A stretch of 13,948 nucleotides of DNA from Bacillota bacterium (lineage in GTDB: Bacteria; Bacillota; DTU030; DUMP01): positions 1-13,948 of the forward strand of contig JAAYHG010000268.1 in assembly GCA_012735455.1 (NCBI GenBank), read 5' to 3'. The position numbers were made by a program, and so were the translations under genes. Each line of letters opens with the position of its first letter. Within the stretch, counting starts at the first letter, position 1. The notes under the pieces were generated by a model that worked only from the letters and a program-made list of their open reading frames with translations, was not told the DNA's origin and did no database searches. Below, piece by piece: positions 6,373 to 13,368 of the stretch.

Positions 6373-7140
6373 TTGCTTATCGATAGTCACGCTCACCTGC
6401 AGGACCCACAGCTTTTGACAGAGCTTGACGCGGTATTGGAGCGGGCGCACAGAGCTGGCGTGGAGGGTATTATCTGTGCAGGGTATGACCTTCCGTCCTC
6501 GTATTTGGCAGTGGAGTTGGCCCAGAGGTATCCTGGTGTTTGGGCAGCAGTGGGGGTTCACCCTGGGAACCTGGAGGGGGCGACGCCCGCTGTTTACGAC
6601 GAGTTGACTAAGCTGGCTAAGTCCGAGAAGGTGGTGGCCTGGGGCGAGATTGGCCTGGACTACGTTAACGGCATAGCGGACCGCTCCCTGCAACAGGTTG
6701 CCCTGCGCGAACAGTTGAGCCGGGCGGCTGCTTTGGGTTTGCCAGTGGTGATTCACGACCGTGAGTCCCATGCCGATATTCTGGCGCTTCTCCAAGCGGC
6801 TGGTCCCCGGGAGCGTGCTGGAGTGATGCACTGCTTCTCCGGCAGCAGCGAGATGGCCCGGGAGTGTATTAAACTGGGCTACTACATCTCTTTTGCTGGG
6901 CCGGTTACGTTTAAGAATGCCAGGCGGGTGCGCGAGGTGGCGGTTACTATTCCGCCAGAGAGGCTTCTCTGCGAGACAGACAGCCCTTACCTCTCGCCCG
7001 AGCCTTTTCGCGGTAAACGCAACGAGCCGGCCCGTGTGGTTCATGTGGCGCAGGTGCTGGCCGACCTTTTCAGCACCAACCTCTCCGCTTTTGCGGCGCA
7101 GCTCAAAGCCAACACCGAGCGTCTCTTTGCCTTGCCGTAA
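6373..7140 (+). CDS. tatD: TatD-family metal-dependent DNase
   Basis: TatD enzymes are TIM-barrel hydrolases of the amidohydrolase group, with 3'-5' exonuclease activity on DNA or RNA and a proposed role in quality control or repair. The 255-residue product has the metal-binding signatures in order: DSHAHL at 4-9, the glutamate in WGEIGLDY, the histidine in VIHDRE, MHCFSGS, and the aspartate in ETDSPYLSP followed by RGKRNEP. The start is TTG 6373, giving the typical MLIDSHAHL beginning; AAGG at 6357-6360 and TAGGG just after are weak ribosome-site candidates. The gene is close to metG and probably in its transcript, as in the B. subtilis metS-yabD pair. Confidence 0.93.
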   Translation: MLIDSHAHLQDPQLLTELDAVLERAHRAGVEGIICAGYDLPSSYLAVELAQRYPGVWAAVGVHPGNLEGATPAVYDELTKLAKSEKVVAWGEIGLDYVNGIADRSLQQVALREQLSRAAALGLPVVIHDRESHADILALLQAAGPRERAGVMHCFSGSSEMARECIKLGYYISFAGPVTFKNARRVREVAVTIPPERLLCETDSPYLSPEPFRGKRNEPARVVHVAQVLADLFSTNLSAFAAQLKANTERLFALP

Positions 7141-7232
7141 GGCAGCTGGCGTCAGTATTACGTAGCCCATGTGGCAGTGAGACCCGGACTTTGGGCATAC
7201 TACCTCTTAAAGTGAGTTCAGGGGGTGGTTTC

Positions 7233-7733
7233 GTGGCCGAACGGAGTGGTCAAGATGAGGAACTCAGGCGTAAGCTGCAGGCACGCTTAGAGCAGGATCC
7301 CGGCCTTTCAAGCTATGGCCTTAAGGCCGATGTTGTGGAGGGAGAGGCCCAGATCACAGGTGCAGTGGATGTGCTAGCTGAAAAGGAACAAGCTCTTCGT
7401 GTGGCACGCGGTATAGGGGGGATAAGGGGCGTTTCCGATGGCATTGCTGTGAGCACCGACCGGAATATAACTGAGGGCGATGTGGCCGCTGAGGTGATGG
7501 AAGAACTGCGTGCCGACCCACAGGTGAATACCGAACGTATCCGTGCCAAGACCTCTGGAGGTACAGTGATCTTGGCAGGTCAGGAGGAGGACCGGGTGGC
7601 CCTGGAGGCGGCAAAGGAAGCTGCTGCGCGAGCGCGTGGTGTTACACAGGTTTTGAGTCAGGTCCGTATCCATCCGCCGGAACCAGATTTGGCAGATATC
7701 TTCCACGGCCAAGTAAACAACGATCACGAGTAG
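7233..7733 (+). CDS. Small protein with two BON domains
   Basis: BON domains are small alpha/beta modules, often found in stress-related or envelope proteins and thought to bind lipids or other ligands. The 166-residue product contains two: about 8-75, with ELRRKLQARL then the glycine turn and GGIRGVSDGIAV, and about 82-145, with EGDVAAEVMEELRAD and ARGVTQVLSQVRI. I see no signal peptide or membrane segment, so it is probably cytoplasmic, which is unusual because the best-studied BON proteins are exported. I chose GTG 7233, just after GGGGGTGG (7221-7228), over TTG 7191, which has no good site. The 92 bases after tatD hold nothing I recognise. The gene is not part of the standard B. subtilis block. 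Its precise function is unknown. Confidence 0.8.
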   Translation: MAERSGQDEELRRKLQARLEQDPGLSSYGLKADVVEGEAQITGAVDVLAEKEQALRVARGIGGIRGVSDGIAVSTDRNITEGDVAAEVMEELRADPQVNTERIRAKTSGGTVILAGQEEDRVALEAAKEAAARARGVTQVLSQVRIHPPEPDLADIFHGQVNNDHE

Positions 7734-7735
7734 AG

Positions 7736-7767
7736 GGAGCCGGAGTCTAGAGGAGGACTTCGGCTCC
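7736..7767 (+). terminator. Hairpin after the BON gene, possible terminator with an alternative fold
   Basis: GGAGCCGGAGTC (7736-7747) pairs with GACTTCGGCTCC (7756-7767), 12 pairs with one G-U. GAGGAG (7750-7755) could instead pair with CTCCTC (7764-7769), so the two folds exclude each other. Only TCCTGTT follows, so termination strength is doubtful. Confidence 0.5.
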
Positions 7768-7793
7768 TCCTGTTCAGGCAGCCTTTAACAGGT

Positions 7794-7822
7794 TTGACTT
7801 TGTCTGAGAAATTGGTTAGAAT
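7794..7822 (+). promoter_or_regulatory. Sigma-A-type promoter of the G5/3D protein gene
   Basis: -35 TTGACT (7794-7799), a 17-base spacer and -10 TAGAAT (7817-7822) give a strong match. Transcription from about 7829 fits an ATG start at 7875 and excludes an upstream in-frame ATG at 7794. Confidence 0.72.
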
Positions 7823-7874
7823 TAGTGCACACTTACACCTAGAGCAAGGCCAGTCCAAGGAAGGAGGCTCCCTC

Positions 7875-8876
7875 ATGTCCATGGCACCTGCCTTAGGACC
7901 GGATAAAGCAAGGTCTAAGCGCAGTACGCAATTAATTCTGGCTGTAGCCATTCTTCTTTCATTAGCTGCCGTTGGTTATGTGGGTGTTCACAAGGAATTG
8001 ACTCTGGTAGTGGGAGAAGAAACCCGGACCGTTGGTACTCTGCGTGGGACGGTGAAGGACCTCTTAGCTCAAGAAGGAGTGGAGCTCCAGGAGGGTGATC
8101 TGATAGAACCAGGGCTCAGCACGAAACTGGTTGACTACATGACGGTAACAGTTCGGCGGGCTGTTCCCGTTAAGGTGGTTACAGCAGGTAGCAGTTTTGA
8201 CGCGCGAACAGCGAGAGACACAGTGGGCGAGGCCCTTCAGGAGCTAGGCATCGAAGTTGGACCTCTTGACCGGGTAGTGCCAGGACTAGGGGTAGAGATT
8301 CAACCGGGTCAGGAAATCACCCTGGTGCGTGTTATTGAAGAGATGGAGACCCGACAAGTCGTGGTGCCATTCACTACCCAGCGCCGTGACGATAATGACT
8401 TACCCCGAGGCGAAACCCGCATCGTACGGGCAGGGCAAGACGGCCTCAAAGAGCAGCAGGTGCGCCTTATCCGTGAGGACGGCAAGTTGGTCAAAGAAGA
8501 GATTGTGGCTGAGAACGTTATAAAAGAACCTGTTACAGAGCTCGTAGCTGTGGGTACTGTGGGTGTACTCAGCCGCGGCGGCCGGGATTACCGTTTTACC
8601 AAGGCACTAGACATGGTTGCTACCGCCTACTGTCCTACAGATACGGGTGGAAGCTTCACTGCGCTAGGCCTACCGACCCGGCGCGGGATTGTAGCAGTTG
8701 CTCCCCGGGTAATCCCCCTGGGAACCAAGCTCTACGTGGACGGTTACGGTATAGCACTAGCCGGAGACACAGGCAGTGCCATCAAGGGTAACCGCATTGA
8801 CCTATTTTTGGATACACATAAGGAAGCAGTTGAATTTGGGCGACGTCGAGTTAAGGTTTATGTGCTGAAGGAATAA
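7875..8876 (+). CDS. yabE: YabE-like cell-wall protein (DUF348, G5 and 3D domains)
   Basis: Family members resemble resuscitation-promoting and stationary-phase survival proteins and are thought to remodel peptidoglycan. The 333-residue product has a basic N-terminus, one hydrophobic segment (about 19-38) as anchor or uncleaved signal, two DUF348 repeats (about 41-80 and 97-140, the first with VGTLRGTVKDLLAQEGVEL), a G5 domain (about 150-232), and a C-terminal 3D domain from about 245. The last carries the motif TAYCPTDTGG and the aspartates of AGDTGSAIKGNRIDLFLD that give the domain its name, and is probably the lytic part. The start is ATG 7875, after GGAAGGAGG at 7859-7867. It has its own promoter and terminator. 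It lies between tatD and rsmA, as in B. subtilis, but the rnmV gene normally next to it is absent. Confidence 0.9.
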   Translation: MSMAPALGPDKARSKRSTQLILAVAILLSLAAVGYVGVHKELTLVVGEETRTVGTLRGTVKDLLAQEGVELQEGDLIEPGLSTKLVDYMTVTVRRAVPVKVVTAGSSFDARTARDTVGEALQELGIEVGPLDRVVPGLGVEIQPGQEITLVRVIEEMETRQVVVPFTTQRRDDNDLPRGETRIVRAGQDGLKEQQVRLIREDGKLVKEEIVAENVIKEPVTELVAVGTVGVLSRGGRDYRFTKALDMVATAYCPTDTGGSFTALGLPTRRGIVAVAPRVIPLGTKLYVDGYGIALAGDTGSAIKGNRIDLFLDTHKEAVEFGRRRVKVYVLKE

Positions 8877-8882
8877 TGGAGC

Positions 8883-8908
8883 GGGCAGGGCGGAGACCCT
8901 GCCCTTTT
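8883..8908 (+). terminator. Intrinsic terminator after the G5/3D gene
   Basis: GGGCAGGG (8883-8890) pairs perfectly with CCCTGCCC (8897-8904) around CGGAGA, followed by TTTT. It starts 6 bases after the stop codon and separates this gene from rsmA. Confidence 0.85.
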
Positions 8909-8932
8909 GCATGCTACGAAAGGCTGGTACGG

Positions 8933-8962
8933 TTGATTTTACCAGCTGGAGAGGGTTATACT
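8933..8962 (+). promoter_or_regulatory. Promoter of rsmA
   Basis: -35 TTGATT (8933-8938), an 18-base spacer and -10 TATACT (8957-8962). Transcription would start near 8969-8970, just downstream of the preceding terminator. That places the upstream in-frame starts (8876, 8933) outside the rsmA transcript. Confidence 0.62.
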
Positions 8963-8985
8963 AGAACAAATGAGACAATACGGCC

Positions 8986-8993
8986 AAAGGAGG
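8986..8993 (+). promoter_or_regulatory. Strong ribosome binding site that points to an ATC start for rsmA
   Basis: AAAGGAGG ends 8 bases before the in-frame ATC at 9002. It is 26 bases before the next conventional in-frame start, TTG 9020, which has only a weak AAGGA (9007-9011) of its own. No in-frame ATG, GTG or TTG lies between the predicted transcription start and 9020. Confidence 0.6.
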
Positions 8994-9001
8994 CGAGGCG
9001 T

Positions 9002-9871
9002 ATCCCAAGGACGGTAGATTTGCTTCGCCGCCATGGTTTTCACACTAAACGGCGCTTGGGACAAAACTTCCTACTCGATCCTAATTTGCTCAAACGCATT
9101 GCCACTTCGGCTGAGCTCACAACGGCAGACACCGTGCTGGAGATCGGTCCGGGGAGCGGGAACCTTACGAGAGAACTGGCTGAGCGCGCAGGCAACGTGG
9201 TGGCCGTGGAGTTGGATAAGGGGCTTCAGCCCATTCTCAGCGAAGCACTGGCGGGCTATAAAAACGTCCACCTGGTTTGGGGCGATTTTCTTAAGCAGGA
9301 CCTAGCTTATCTTTGGGGCCTAGTACCTCCCTTGCCAGGTGGGGAACGCAAGATTGTAGCCAATGTTCCTTACTATATCTCCACTCCCATCCTGGTGAAG
9401 ATCCTCACCAGCGATGCACCCCCTTCTTTGGCTGTAATACTGCTACAACAGGAGGTGGCGGAACGCCTAACGGCGGATCCTGGAAGTAAGGCCTACGGCA
9501 GCCTAAGTGTCTTGGCTCAGTATCACGCCGAACCTGAACTCGTGGTTAAGGTTCCTCCTGGCGCCTTTTTTCCACCGCCGGAGGTCGCCTCGGCAGTGGT
9601 ACGCTTGCGTTTTCGTGCCGAGCCGCCGGTGGTGGTGAATGACTCGGCATTCTTATTTCGAATTGTGCGTGCTTCTTTCGGCCAGCGTCGTAAGACCATA
9701 CTGAACTCTCTCAACGGTTCGCTTGGCCCGGAACTAGGAAGGGAGATTTTATCTGAGGCACTTATGCGGGCCGGAATTGACCCCAGGCGGCGCGGTGAGA
9801 CCATAAGCCTGATGGAATTCGCAGCCTTGACCCGGGCGATTGAAATTATTACAGCGAATGAGGGAAGGTGA
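9002..9871 (+). CDS. rsmA: 16S rRNA (A1518/A1519) dimethyltransferase
   Basis: RsmA (KsgA) dimethylates two adjacent adenines in the 3'-terminal hairpin of 16S rRNA during late 30S assembly. Motifs in order: RRLGQNFLLD, the SAM-binding VLEIGPGSGNLTREL, VVAVELDKGL, the GDF loop, the catalytic IVANVPYYIS (NVPY), and a C-terminal domain with AFFPPPEVASAVVRL. From ATC 9002 the product is 289 residues with LGQNF starting at residue 19, close to the usual spacing. ATC is a rare start; I prefer it because of AAAGGAGG eight bases before. The alternative TTG 9020 would shorten the protein by six residues. The rnmV gene usually upstream is missing. The next gene begins 4 bases after the stop. Function is certain; the start is inferred. 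Confidence 0.93.
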   Translation: MPRTVDLLRRHGFHTKRRLGQNFLLDPNLLKRIATSAELTTADTVLEIGPGSGNLTRELAERAGNVVAVELDKGLQPILSEALAGYKNVHLVWGDFLKQDLAYLWGLVPPLPGGERKIVANVPYYISTPILVKILTSDAPPSLAVILLQQEVAERLTADPGSKAYGSLSVLAQYHAEPELVVKVPPGAFFPPPEVASAVVRLRFRAEPPVVVNDSAFLFRIVRASFGQRRKTILNSLNGSLGPELGREILSEALMRAGIDPRRRGETISLMEFAALTRAIEIITANEGR

Positions 9872-9875
9872 ACAG

Positions 9876-10358
9876 GTGGTCCGAAAAGAATTCATGAGCC
9901 CAACCAAGGGGCCCATGTCCTTGCGGCAGGTGTTTACCGATATACTGGAGTACGTTGCGGCTGAGCCGGAAATGAACTACCGCCTCATTATCGGGACCGA
10001 TTCCCAGCCGCGGGAGGACCAGGTCACCTTTGTTAGCGCTATTATTGTGCACCGTGAAGGTAAGGGTGGACGTTACTATTACAGCAAGCGCTATCAAAGC
10101 AAGTTTTATTCCCTGCGCCAACGGATCTTTTATGAAGCTTCTCTCAGCTTAGACGTAGCCAGCCGCTTGACGGCTCTGCTGGCGGATAGCGGCCACGGCG
10201 ATCTCAATATTGAGATCCACCTGGATGTGGGCCGGGTGGGTGAGACCAAGGACCTGATCAGGGAAATCGTGGGTATGGTAACAGGCAGTGGTTTCGAGGC
10301 GCGGATAAAGCCACAGTCCTACGGAGCCTCCAAGGTTGCTGATAAGTACACCAAGTAA
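9876..10358 (+). CDS. DUF458 RNase H-like protein (YkuK-like)
   Basis: The 160-residue product matches the DUF458 family, predicted from its fold to be related to RNase H but without an established activity. The signature segments are YRLIIGTDSQ near residue 40, HLDVGRVGETKDLIREI, and the basic C-terminus IKPQSYGASKVADKYTK. The aspartates in GTDSQ and HLDVG are candidates for metal ligands. The N-terminal half carries a strand-rich stretch with several tyrosines and basic residues (GRYYYSKRYQSK). I chose GTG 9876, preceded by AGGGAAGGTG that overlaps the rsmA stop; ATG 9894 is an alternative with a poorer site. The gene is coupled closely to rsmA. An RNA-related role would fit the neighbourhood but is only inferred. 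Confidence 0.85.
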   Translation: MVRKEFMSPTKGPMSLRQVFTDILEYVAAEPEMNYRLIIGTDSQPREDQVTFVSAIIVHREGKGGRYYYSKRYQSKFYSLRQRIFYEASLSLDVASRLTALLADSGHGDLNIEIHLDVGRVGETKDLIREIVGMVTGSGFEARIKPQSYGASKVADKYTK

Positions 10359-10373
10359 CACAGCCCCTGACCG

Positions 10374-11468
10374 GTGCCTTTTCTTTTTCTACTTAGTTTC
10401 CAGCAGGAATTTAGGGAAACAGCGGCGAATCAAGTACCCCGTTTGTGCCGCTATGAGCCAGTACTGCTCTTGCCCATGGGTCTAGGGGCTATTTTGGCAA
10501 ACATCCCGTTGTCTTCTGCTGTTGGGCCCCGTGGTCCGCTGACCCTTCTTTTTGAAGCTGGGATAACCACTGAGCTTTTCCCGGTGCTCATTTTTATCGG
10601 TATTGGTGCCATGATTGACTTTGGACCACTGCTGAGAAAACCGGTAATGATGCTTTACGGTGCGGCAGCACAATTTGGTATTTTTGCTACCATGGTTGTC
10701 GCCACGCTACTTGGTTTCAGTCTTCCTCAAGCGGCCGCTATCGGCATGATCGGAGCGGCAGACGGACCGACAACCATTTTTGTTGGGGCACAACTGGCGC
10801 CGGAACTGTTGGGGCCTTTGTCCGTAGCTGCATACAGTTACATGTCTCTGGTACCAATAATCCAGCCTGCTGTTATTCGCAGGCTGACTACGCCAACGGA
10901 ACGCCGTATTCGTATGACCTATGAGGAAGGCCCTCCTGTTTCGCGCAAGGCCCGGATTCTCTTCCCGATTGTCGTGACCTTGCTGGCTCGTTTGGTTGCA
11001 CCTATAAGCGTAGCCTTGATTGGCTTTCTAATGTTTGGGAACTTGCTCCGGGAATCCGGAGTAGTAGATAGCCTTTCCCAGACAGCTCAAAAGGAACTGA
11101 CGAATCTGGTGACCCTGCTCCTTGGTATCACCATCGGTTCCACCATGGAGGCTAGTTCTTTTCTGCGTTTGGATACCCTGTTGGTTATGGCCATGGGATT
11201 GGCCGCCTTTATCTTTGACACGGCGGGCGGAGTAATCTTTGCCAAACTTCTAAACCTAGTCTTGAAACAAAAGGTTAACCCTATGATTGGTGCCGCAGGT
11301 ATCTCTGCCTTTCCTATGTCGGGACGGGTGGTGGCCAAGATGGCCTTAGAGGAAGATCCAAGCAATTATCTTATTATGCATTCCATTGGAGCCAACGTAG
11401 CTGGCCAAATCGGGTCAGTGGTAGCAGGCGGACTTGTGCTGGCTTTGGTTATTCAGGGGGTGTTGTGA
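10374..11468 (+). CDS. oadB: Sodium-translocating decarboxylase beta subunit, atypical N-terminus
   Basis: The OadB/MmdB/GcdB family couples decarboxylation of carboxybiotin to sodium export. The body of the protein is intact: YEPVLLLPMGLGAILANIP, GIGAMIDFGPLL, GAAAQFGIFATM, the ion-site motif GAADGPTT (D130), AYSYMSLVPIIQP, GFLMFGNLLRESGV and the C-terminal ISAFPMSGRV and IGANVAGQIGSV. What precedes residue 27 is not the expected hydrophobic helix ending in Y-L-A-I-x-K; it is a polar stretch, and neither other forward frame restores the helix. A stop codon lies just before, at 10368-10370. GTG 10374 has no ribosome site, nor does TTG 10443. No carboxyltransferase or biotin carrier gene is in view. 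It may be an N-terminally truncated pseudogene or a variant with an unusual start; family membership is sure, activity is not. Confidence 0.85.
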   Translation: MPFLFLLSFQQEFRETAANQVPRLCRYEPVLLLPMGLGAILANIPLSSAVGPRGPLTLLFEAGITTELFPVLIFIGIGAMIDFGPLLRKPVMMLYGAAAQFGIFATMVVATLLGFSLPQAAAIGMIGAADGPTTIFVGAQLAPELLGPLSVAAYSYMSLVPIIQPAVIRRLTTPTERRIRMTYEEGPPVSRKARILFPIVVTLLARLVAPISVALIGFLMFGNLLRESGVVDSLSQTAQKELTNLVTLLLGITIGSTMEASSFLRLDTLLVMAMGLAAFIFDTAGGVIFAKLLNLVLKQKVNPMIGAAGISAFPMSGRVVAKMALEEDPSNYLIMHSIGANVAGQIGSVVAGGLVLALVIQGVL

Positions 11469-11473
11469 TATGA

Positions 11474-11623
11474 ATTCTTACTTTGGCTGCCTTGAAGATA
11501 AGCTTCGTTGCTATTCCCACCATGTTTGTTGTTACTACTCTTTTCATACTAAGCTGCCAGGCACTGCTCCGCTTTTTCCCGGAGGAAGAAGTGCAGGCTC
11601 CGGCCAAAGAGCGAGCGGTTTAG
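11474..11623 (+). CDS. Small OadG-like gamma subunit, start unresolved (possible frameshift)
   Basis: This 49-codon frame directly after oadB encodes a single membrane helix (about residues 8-33, LKISFVAIPTMFVVTTLFI) followed by RFFPEEE and a short Ala/Pro-containing charged tail. That is the plan of OadG/MmdD gamma chains, which anchor the pump complex. The frame is open only from 11474, right after an in-frame TGA, and begins with ATT. The ribosome site AGGGGGTG (11455-11462) is spaced best for ATG 11470, but that ATG is in a different frame and yields an implausible sequence. Either translation starts at ATT 11474 (11 bases from the site) or at TTG 11483, or one base has been lost just after ATG 11470. 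The hydrophobic pattern and gene order support the identity; the state of the gene is uncertain. Confidence 0.55.
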   Translation: MLTLAALKISFVAIPTMFVVTTLFILSCQALLRFFPEEEVQAPAKERAV

Positions 11624-11644
11624 GGATGCCCACAGCAAGACAGG

Positions 11645-11677
11645 CACCCGCGCGTGGAACAAAGCCATGCGCGGGTG
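11645..11677. terminator. Strong hairpin between convergent genes
   Basis: CACCCGCGCGTGG (11645-11657) pairs with CCATGCGCGGGTG (11665-11677), 13 pairs with one G-U, around the loop AACAAAG. It lies between the gamma-subunit frame and the converging UPF0210 gene. No long T-run flanks it on either strand, so it may stabilise or end transcripts from both sides rather than act as a classic terminator. Confidence 0.5.
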
Positions 11678-11707
11678 TTGGACCAGGCTAGGGAAAACCG
11701 TATCGCT

Positions 11708-13075
11708 TTAGTTGTTAAGGGCAAGGAGTGGCGCCGGTATCCTCCCGCCACGGGCTACGAACGCGGCGGGGCTGAAGTTATTCACTGGCATTACCGGTGC
11801 ACGGCCTAAAAGCCCGCCGACCTCCACCACGTCGCCAGGTTTCATGCCAGGAGCGGGTATGACCCGTACGGCTGTGGTCTTCTTGTTGACCATGCCGATT
11901 GCAGCTTCGTCGGCAATGAGGGCAGAAATCACCTCTGCCGGAGTGTCACCCGGGACAGCAAACATATCCAGGCCCACTGAACAGACGGCGGTCATGGCTT
12001 CCAGCTTCGGAAGGGTAAGGGCACCTTCCTCTACTGCCCGAATCATACCGCTGTCTTCGCTCACGGGGATAAAGGCGCCGCTTAAGCCACCAACGTAAGA
12101 GGAGGCCATAGCGCCGCCTTTTTTGACTGCGTCGTTCAAGAGAGCCAAAGCAGCAGTGGTTCCACAGGCGCCGCAACGCTCCAAGCCCATGGATTCCAGG
12201 ATCTCTGCTACGCTATCGCCCTGGGCAGTGGTTGGTGCCAGGGAAAGATCTACAATGCCGAAGGGTACACCCAGCCGACATGATACTTCCCGGGCGACCA
12301 GCTCGCCCATGCGGGTGACTTTAAAGGCGGTGTTTTTTATTACGGTGGCGATGGTGCCCAGGTCGGCTGTGGGATGCTGCCTTATGGCTGCCAGCACTAC
12401 GCCAGGGCCACTTACGCCCACGTTGAGGGCGCATTCCGGCTCTCCTACGCCGTGAAATGCGCCGGCCATGAAGGGGTTGTCCTCTGGAGCGTTACAGAAA
12501 ACCACCAGCTTGGCACAGCCTAGACCGCCTTGGTGAGCAGTGAGGCGTGCTGTTTCTTTGATGATCAGCCCGAGCGTGCGAATGGCGTCCATATTGAGCC
12601 CAGCCTGGGTGGTGCCCACATTGACTGAGGCGCAAACACGCTCTGTTTGGGACAGGGCTTGGGGTAGGGAATTAATTAAAGCATGATCTCCACTGGTGAA
12701 ACCCTTATGTACCAGAGCGGAAAAACCGCCAACAAAGTTTACTCCTACCTCGGCTGCGGCACGGTCCAGTGTCTCAGACAGCGGCAGGTAGTCTTCTGCC
12801 CCTGAGGGCTCGCCCACCAAGGAAATGGGAGTTACTGCGATGCGTTTGTTCACGATGGGAATGCCAAAGCGGGCCTCAATCTCCTCAGCCACCGGCACCA
12901 AGCGTTCTGCCTTGCGCCGTACCTTGTCGTAGATCCGGTGGCAGGTCGTGTTAAGATCTGAGGTGGCGCAGTCCCGCAGGCTAATGCCTAGGGTCACAGT
13001 GCGAATATCCAGGTTTTCCGCTTGAACCATACGGATGGTCTCCAGGACCTCACTGGAGGAGAAAAGTGCTGTCAT
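11708..13075 (-). CDS. PFL-family protein, UPF0210/DUF711
   Basis: The 455-residue product is a full-length UPF0210 protein, a family with distant similarity to pyruvate formate-lyase but no proven reaction. Recognisable segments include [16 protein letters not shown] near the start, [70 protein letters not shown] in pieces, and GVSGPGVV; the C-terminal half holds [16 protein letters not shown] and [12 protein letters not shown] see no canonical glycyl-radical loop, so radical chemistry should not be assumed. ATG 13075 follows AGGAGGT, which overlaps the stop of the upstream ACT gene, so the two are coupled. This ACT plus UPF0210 pair is widely conserved in Firmicutes, which suggests that the ACT protein senses a ligand for, or binds, this protein. 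Confidence 0.88.
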   Translation of the reverse strand: MTALFSSSEVLETIRMVQAENLDIRTVTLGISLRDCATSDLNTTCHRIYDKVRRKAERLVPVAEEIEARFGIPIVNKRIAVTPISLVGEPSGAEDYLPLSETLDRAAAEVGVNFVGGFSALVHKGFTSGDHALINSLPQALSQTERVCASVNVGTTQAGLNMDAIRTLGLIIKETARLTAHQGGLGCAKLVVFCNAPEDNPFMAGAFHGVGEPECALNVGVSGPGVVLAAIRQHPTADLGTIATVIKNTAFKVTRMGELVAREVSCRLGVPFGIVDLSLAPTTAQGDSVAEILESMGLERCGACGTTAALALLNDAVKKGGAMASSYVGGLSGAFIPVSEDSGMIRAVEEGALTLPKLEAMTAVCSVGLDMFAVPGDTPAEVISALIADEAAIGMVNKKTTAVRVIPAPGMKPGDVVEVGGLLGRAPVMPVNNFSPAAFVARGGRIPAPLLALNN

Positions 13076-13086
13076 GGCAGGACCTC

Positions 13087-13368
13087 CTAAATGCGGTGCA
13101 TGTAACGAAAGATATCCGCGTGTTGGAGCTGGACTTGTACCCCAAGACTGGCGCCTTTTCCAACCAGCTCTTGTTGTAGGCGGTTGAAGTCAACACGACA
13201 GCCCTTAAGGTCAACCACCATCATCATGGTGAAGAACTCCTGTAACACCGTTTGGCTGATATCCAGAATGTTAACGTTATGTTCGGCCAAGACAGTGGCC
13301 ACACCTGAGATAATGCCCACACGGTCTTGTCCGATTACTGTAACGATGGCGCGTTCTTCCTTGTCCAA
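13087..13368 (-). CDS. ACT-domain protein, UPF0237
   Basis: A 93-residue protein consisting almost entirely of one ACT domain, the small fold that typically binds amino acids and regulates metabolism. [20 protein letters not shown] and the following [21 protein letters not shown] are the GcvR/UPF0237 pattern. The start is TTG 13368, about 10 bases after GGGAGG on the minus strand, with another AGGGAG nearer. The stop overlaps the ribosome site of the UPF0210 gene. The ligand is unknown. Confidence 0.88.
   Translation of the reverse strand: MDKEERAIVTVIGQDRVGIISGVATVLAEHNVNILDISQTVLQEFFTMMMVVDLKGCRVDFNRLQQELVGKGASLGVQVQLQHADIFRYMHRI

Noticed and set aside
6157..7170. A 337-codon open frame on the minus strand
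   Set aside because: It lies opposite tatD and the end of metG, both certain genes, and its translation (many His, Gln, Arg and Leu) resembles no family. It is a codon-bias shadow.
8876..9001. Longer N-terminus for rsmA from ATG 8876 or TTG 8933
   Set aside because: This would translate through the terminator at 8883-8908 and upstream of the rsmA promoter; the added residues do not resemble RsmA.
11434..11691. An 85-codon plus-strand frame across the oadB end
   Set aside because: It overlaps the oadB 3' end and its translation (rich in Cys, Tyr and His, then Gly/Ala/Pro) looks non-coding; the alternative frame from 11474 gives a sensible OadG-like helix.
11712..12455. Plus-strand open frames of 128 and 110 codons
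   Set aside because: They are antisense to the well-supported UPF0210 gene, have no ribosome sites, and have low-complexity Ala/Pro/Arg/Ser translations.
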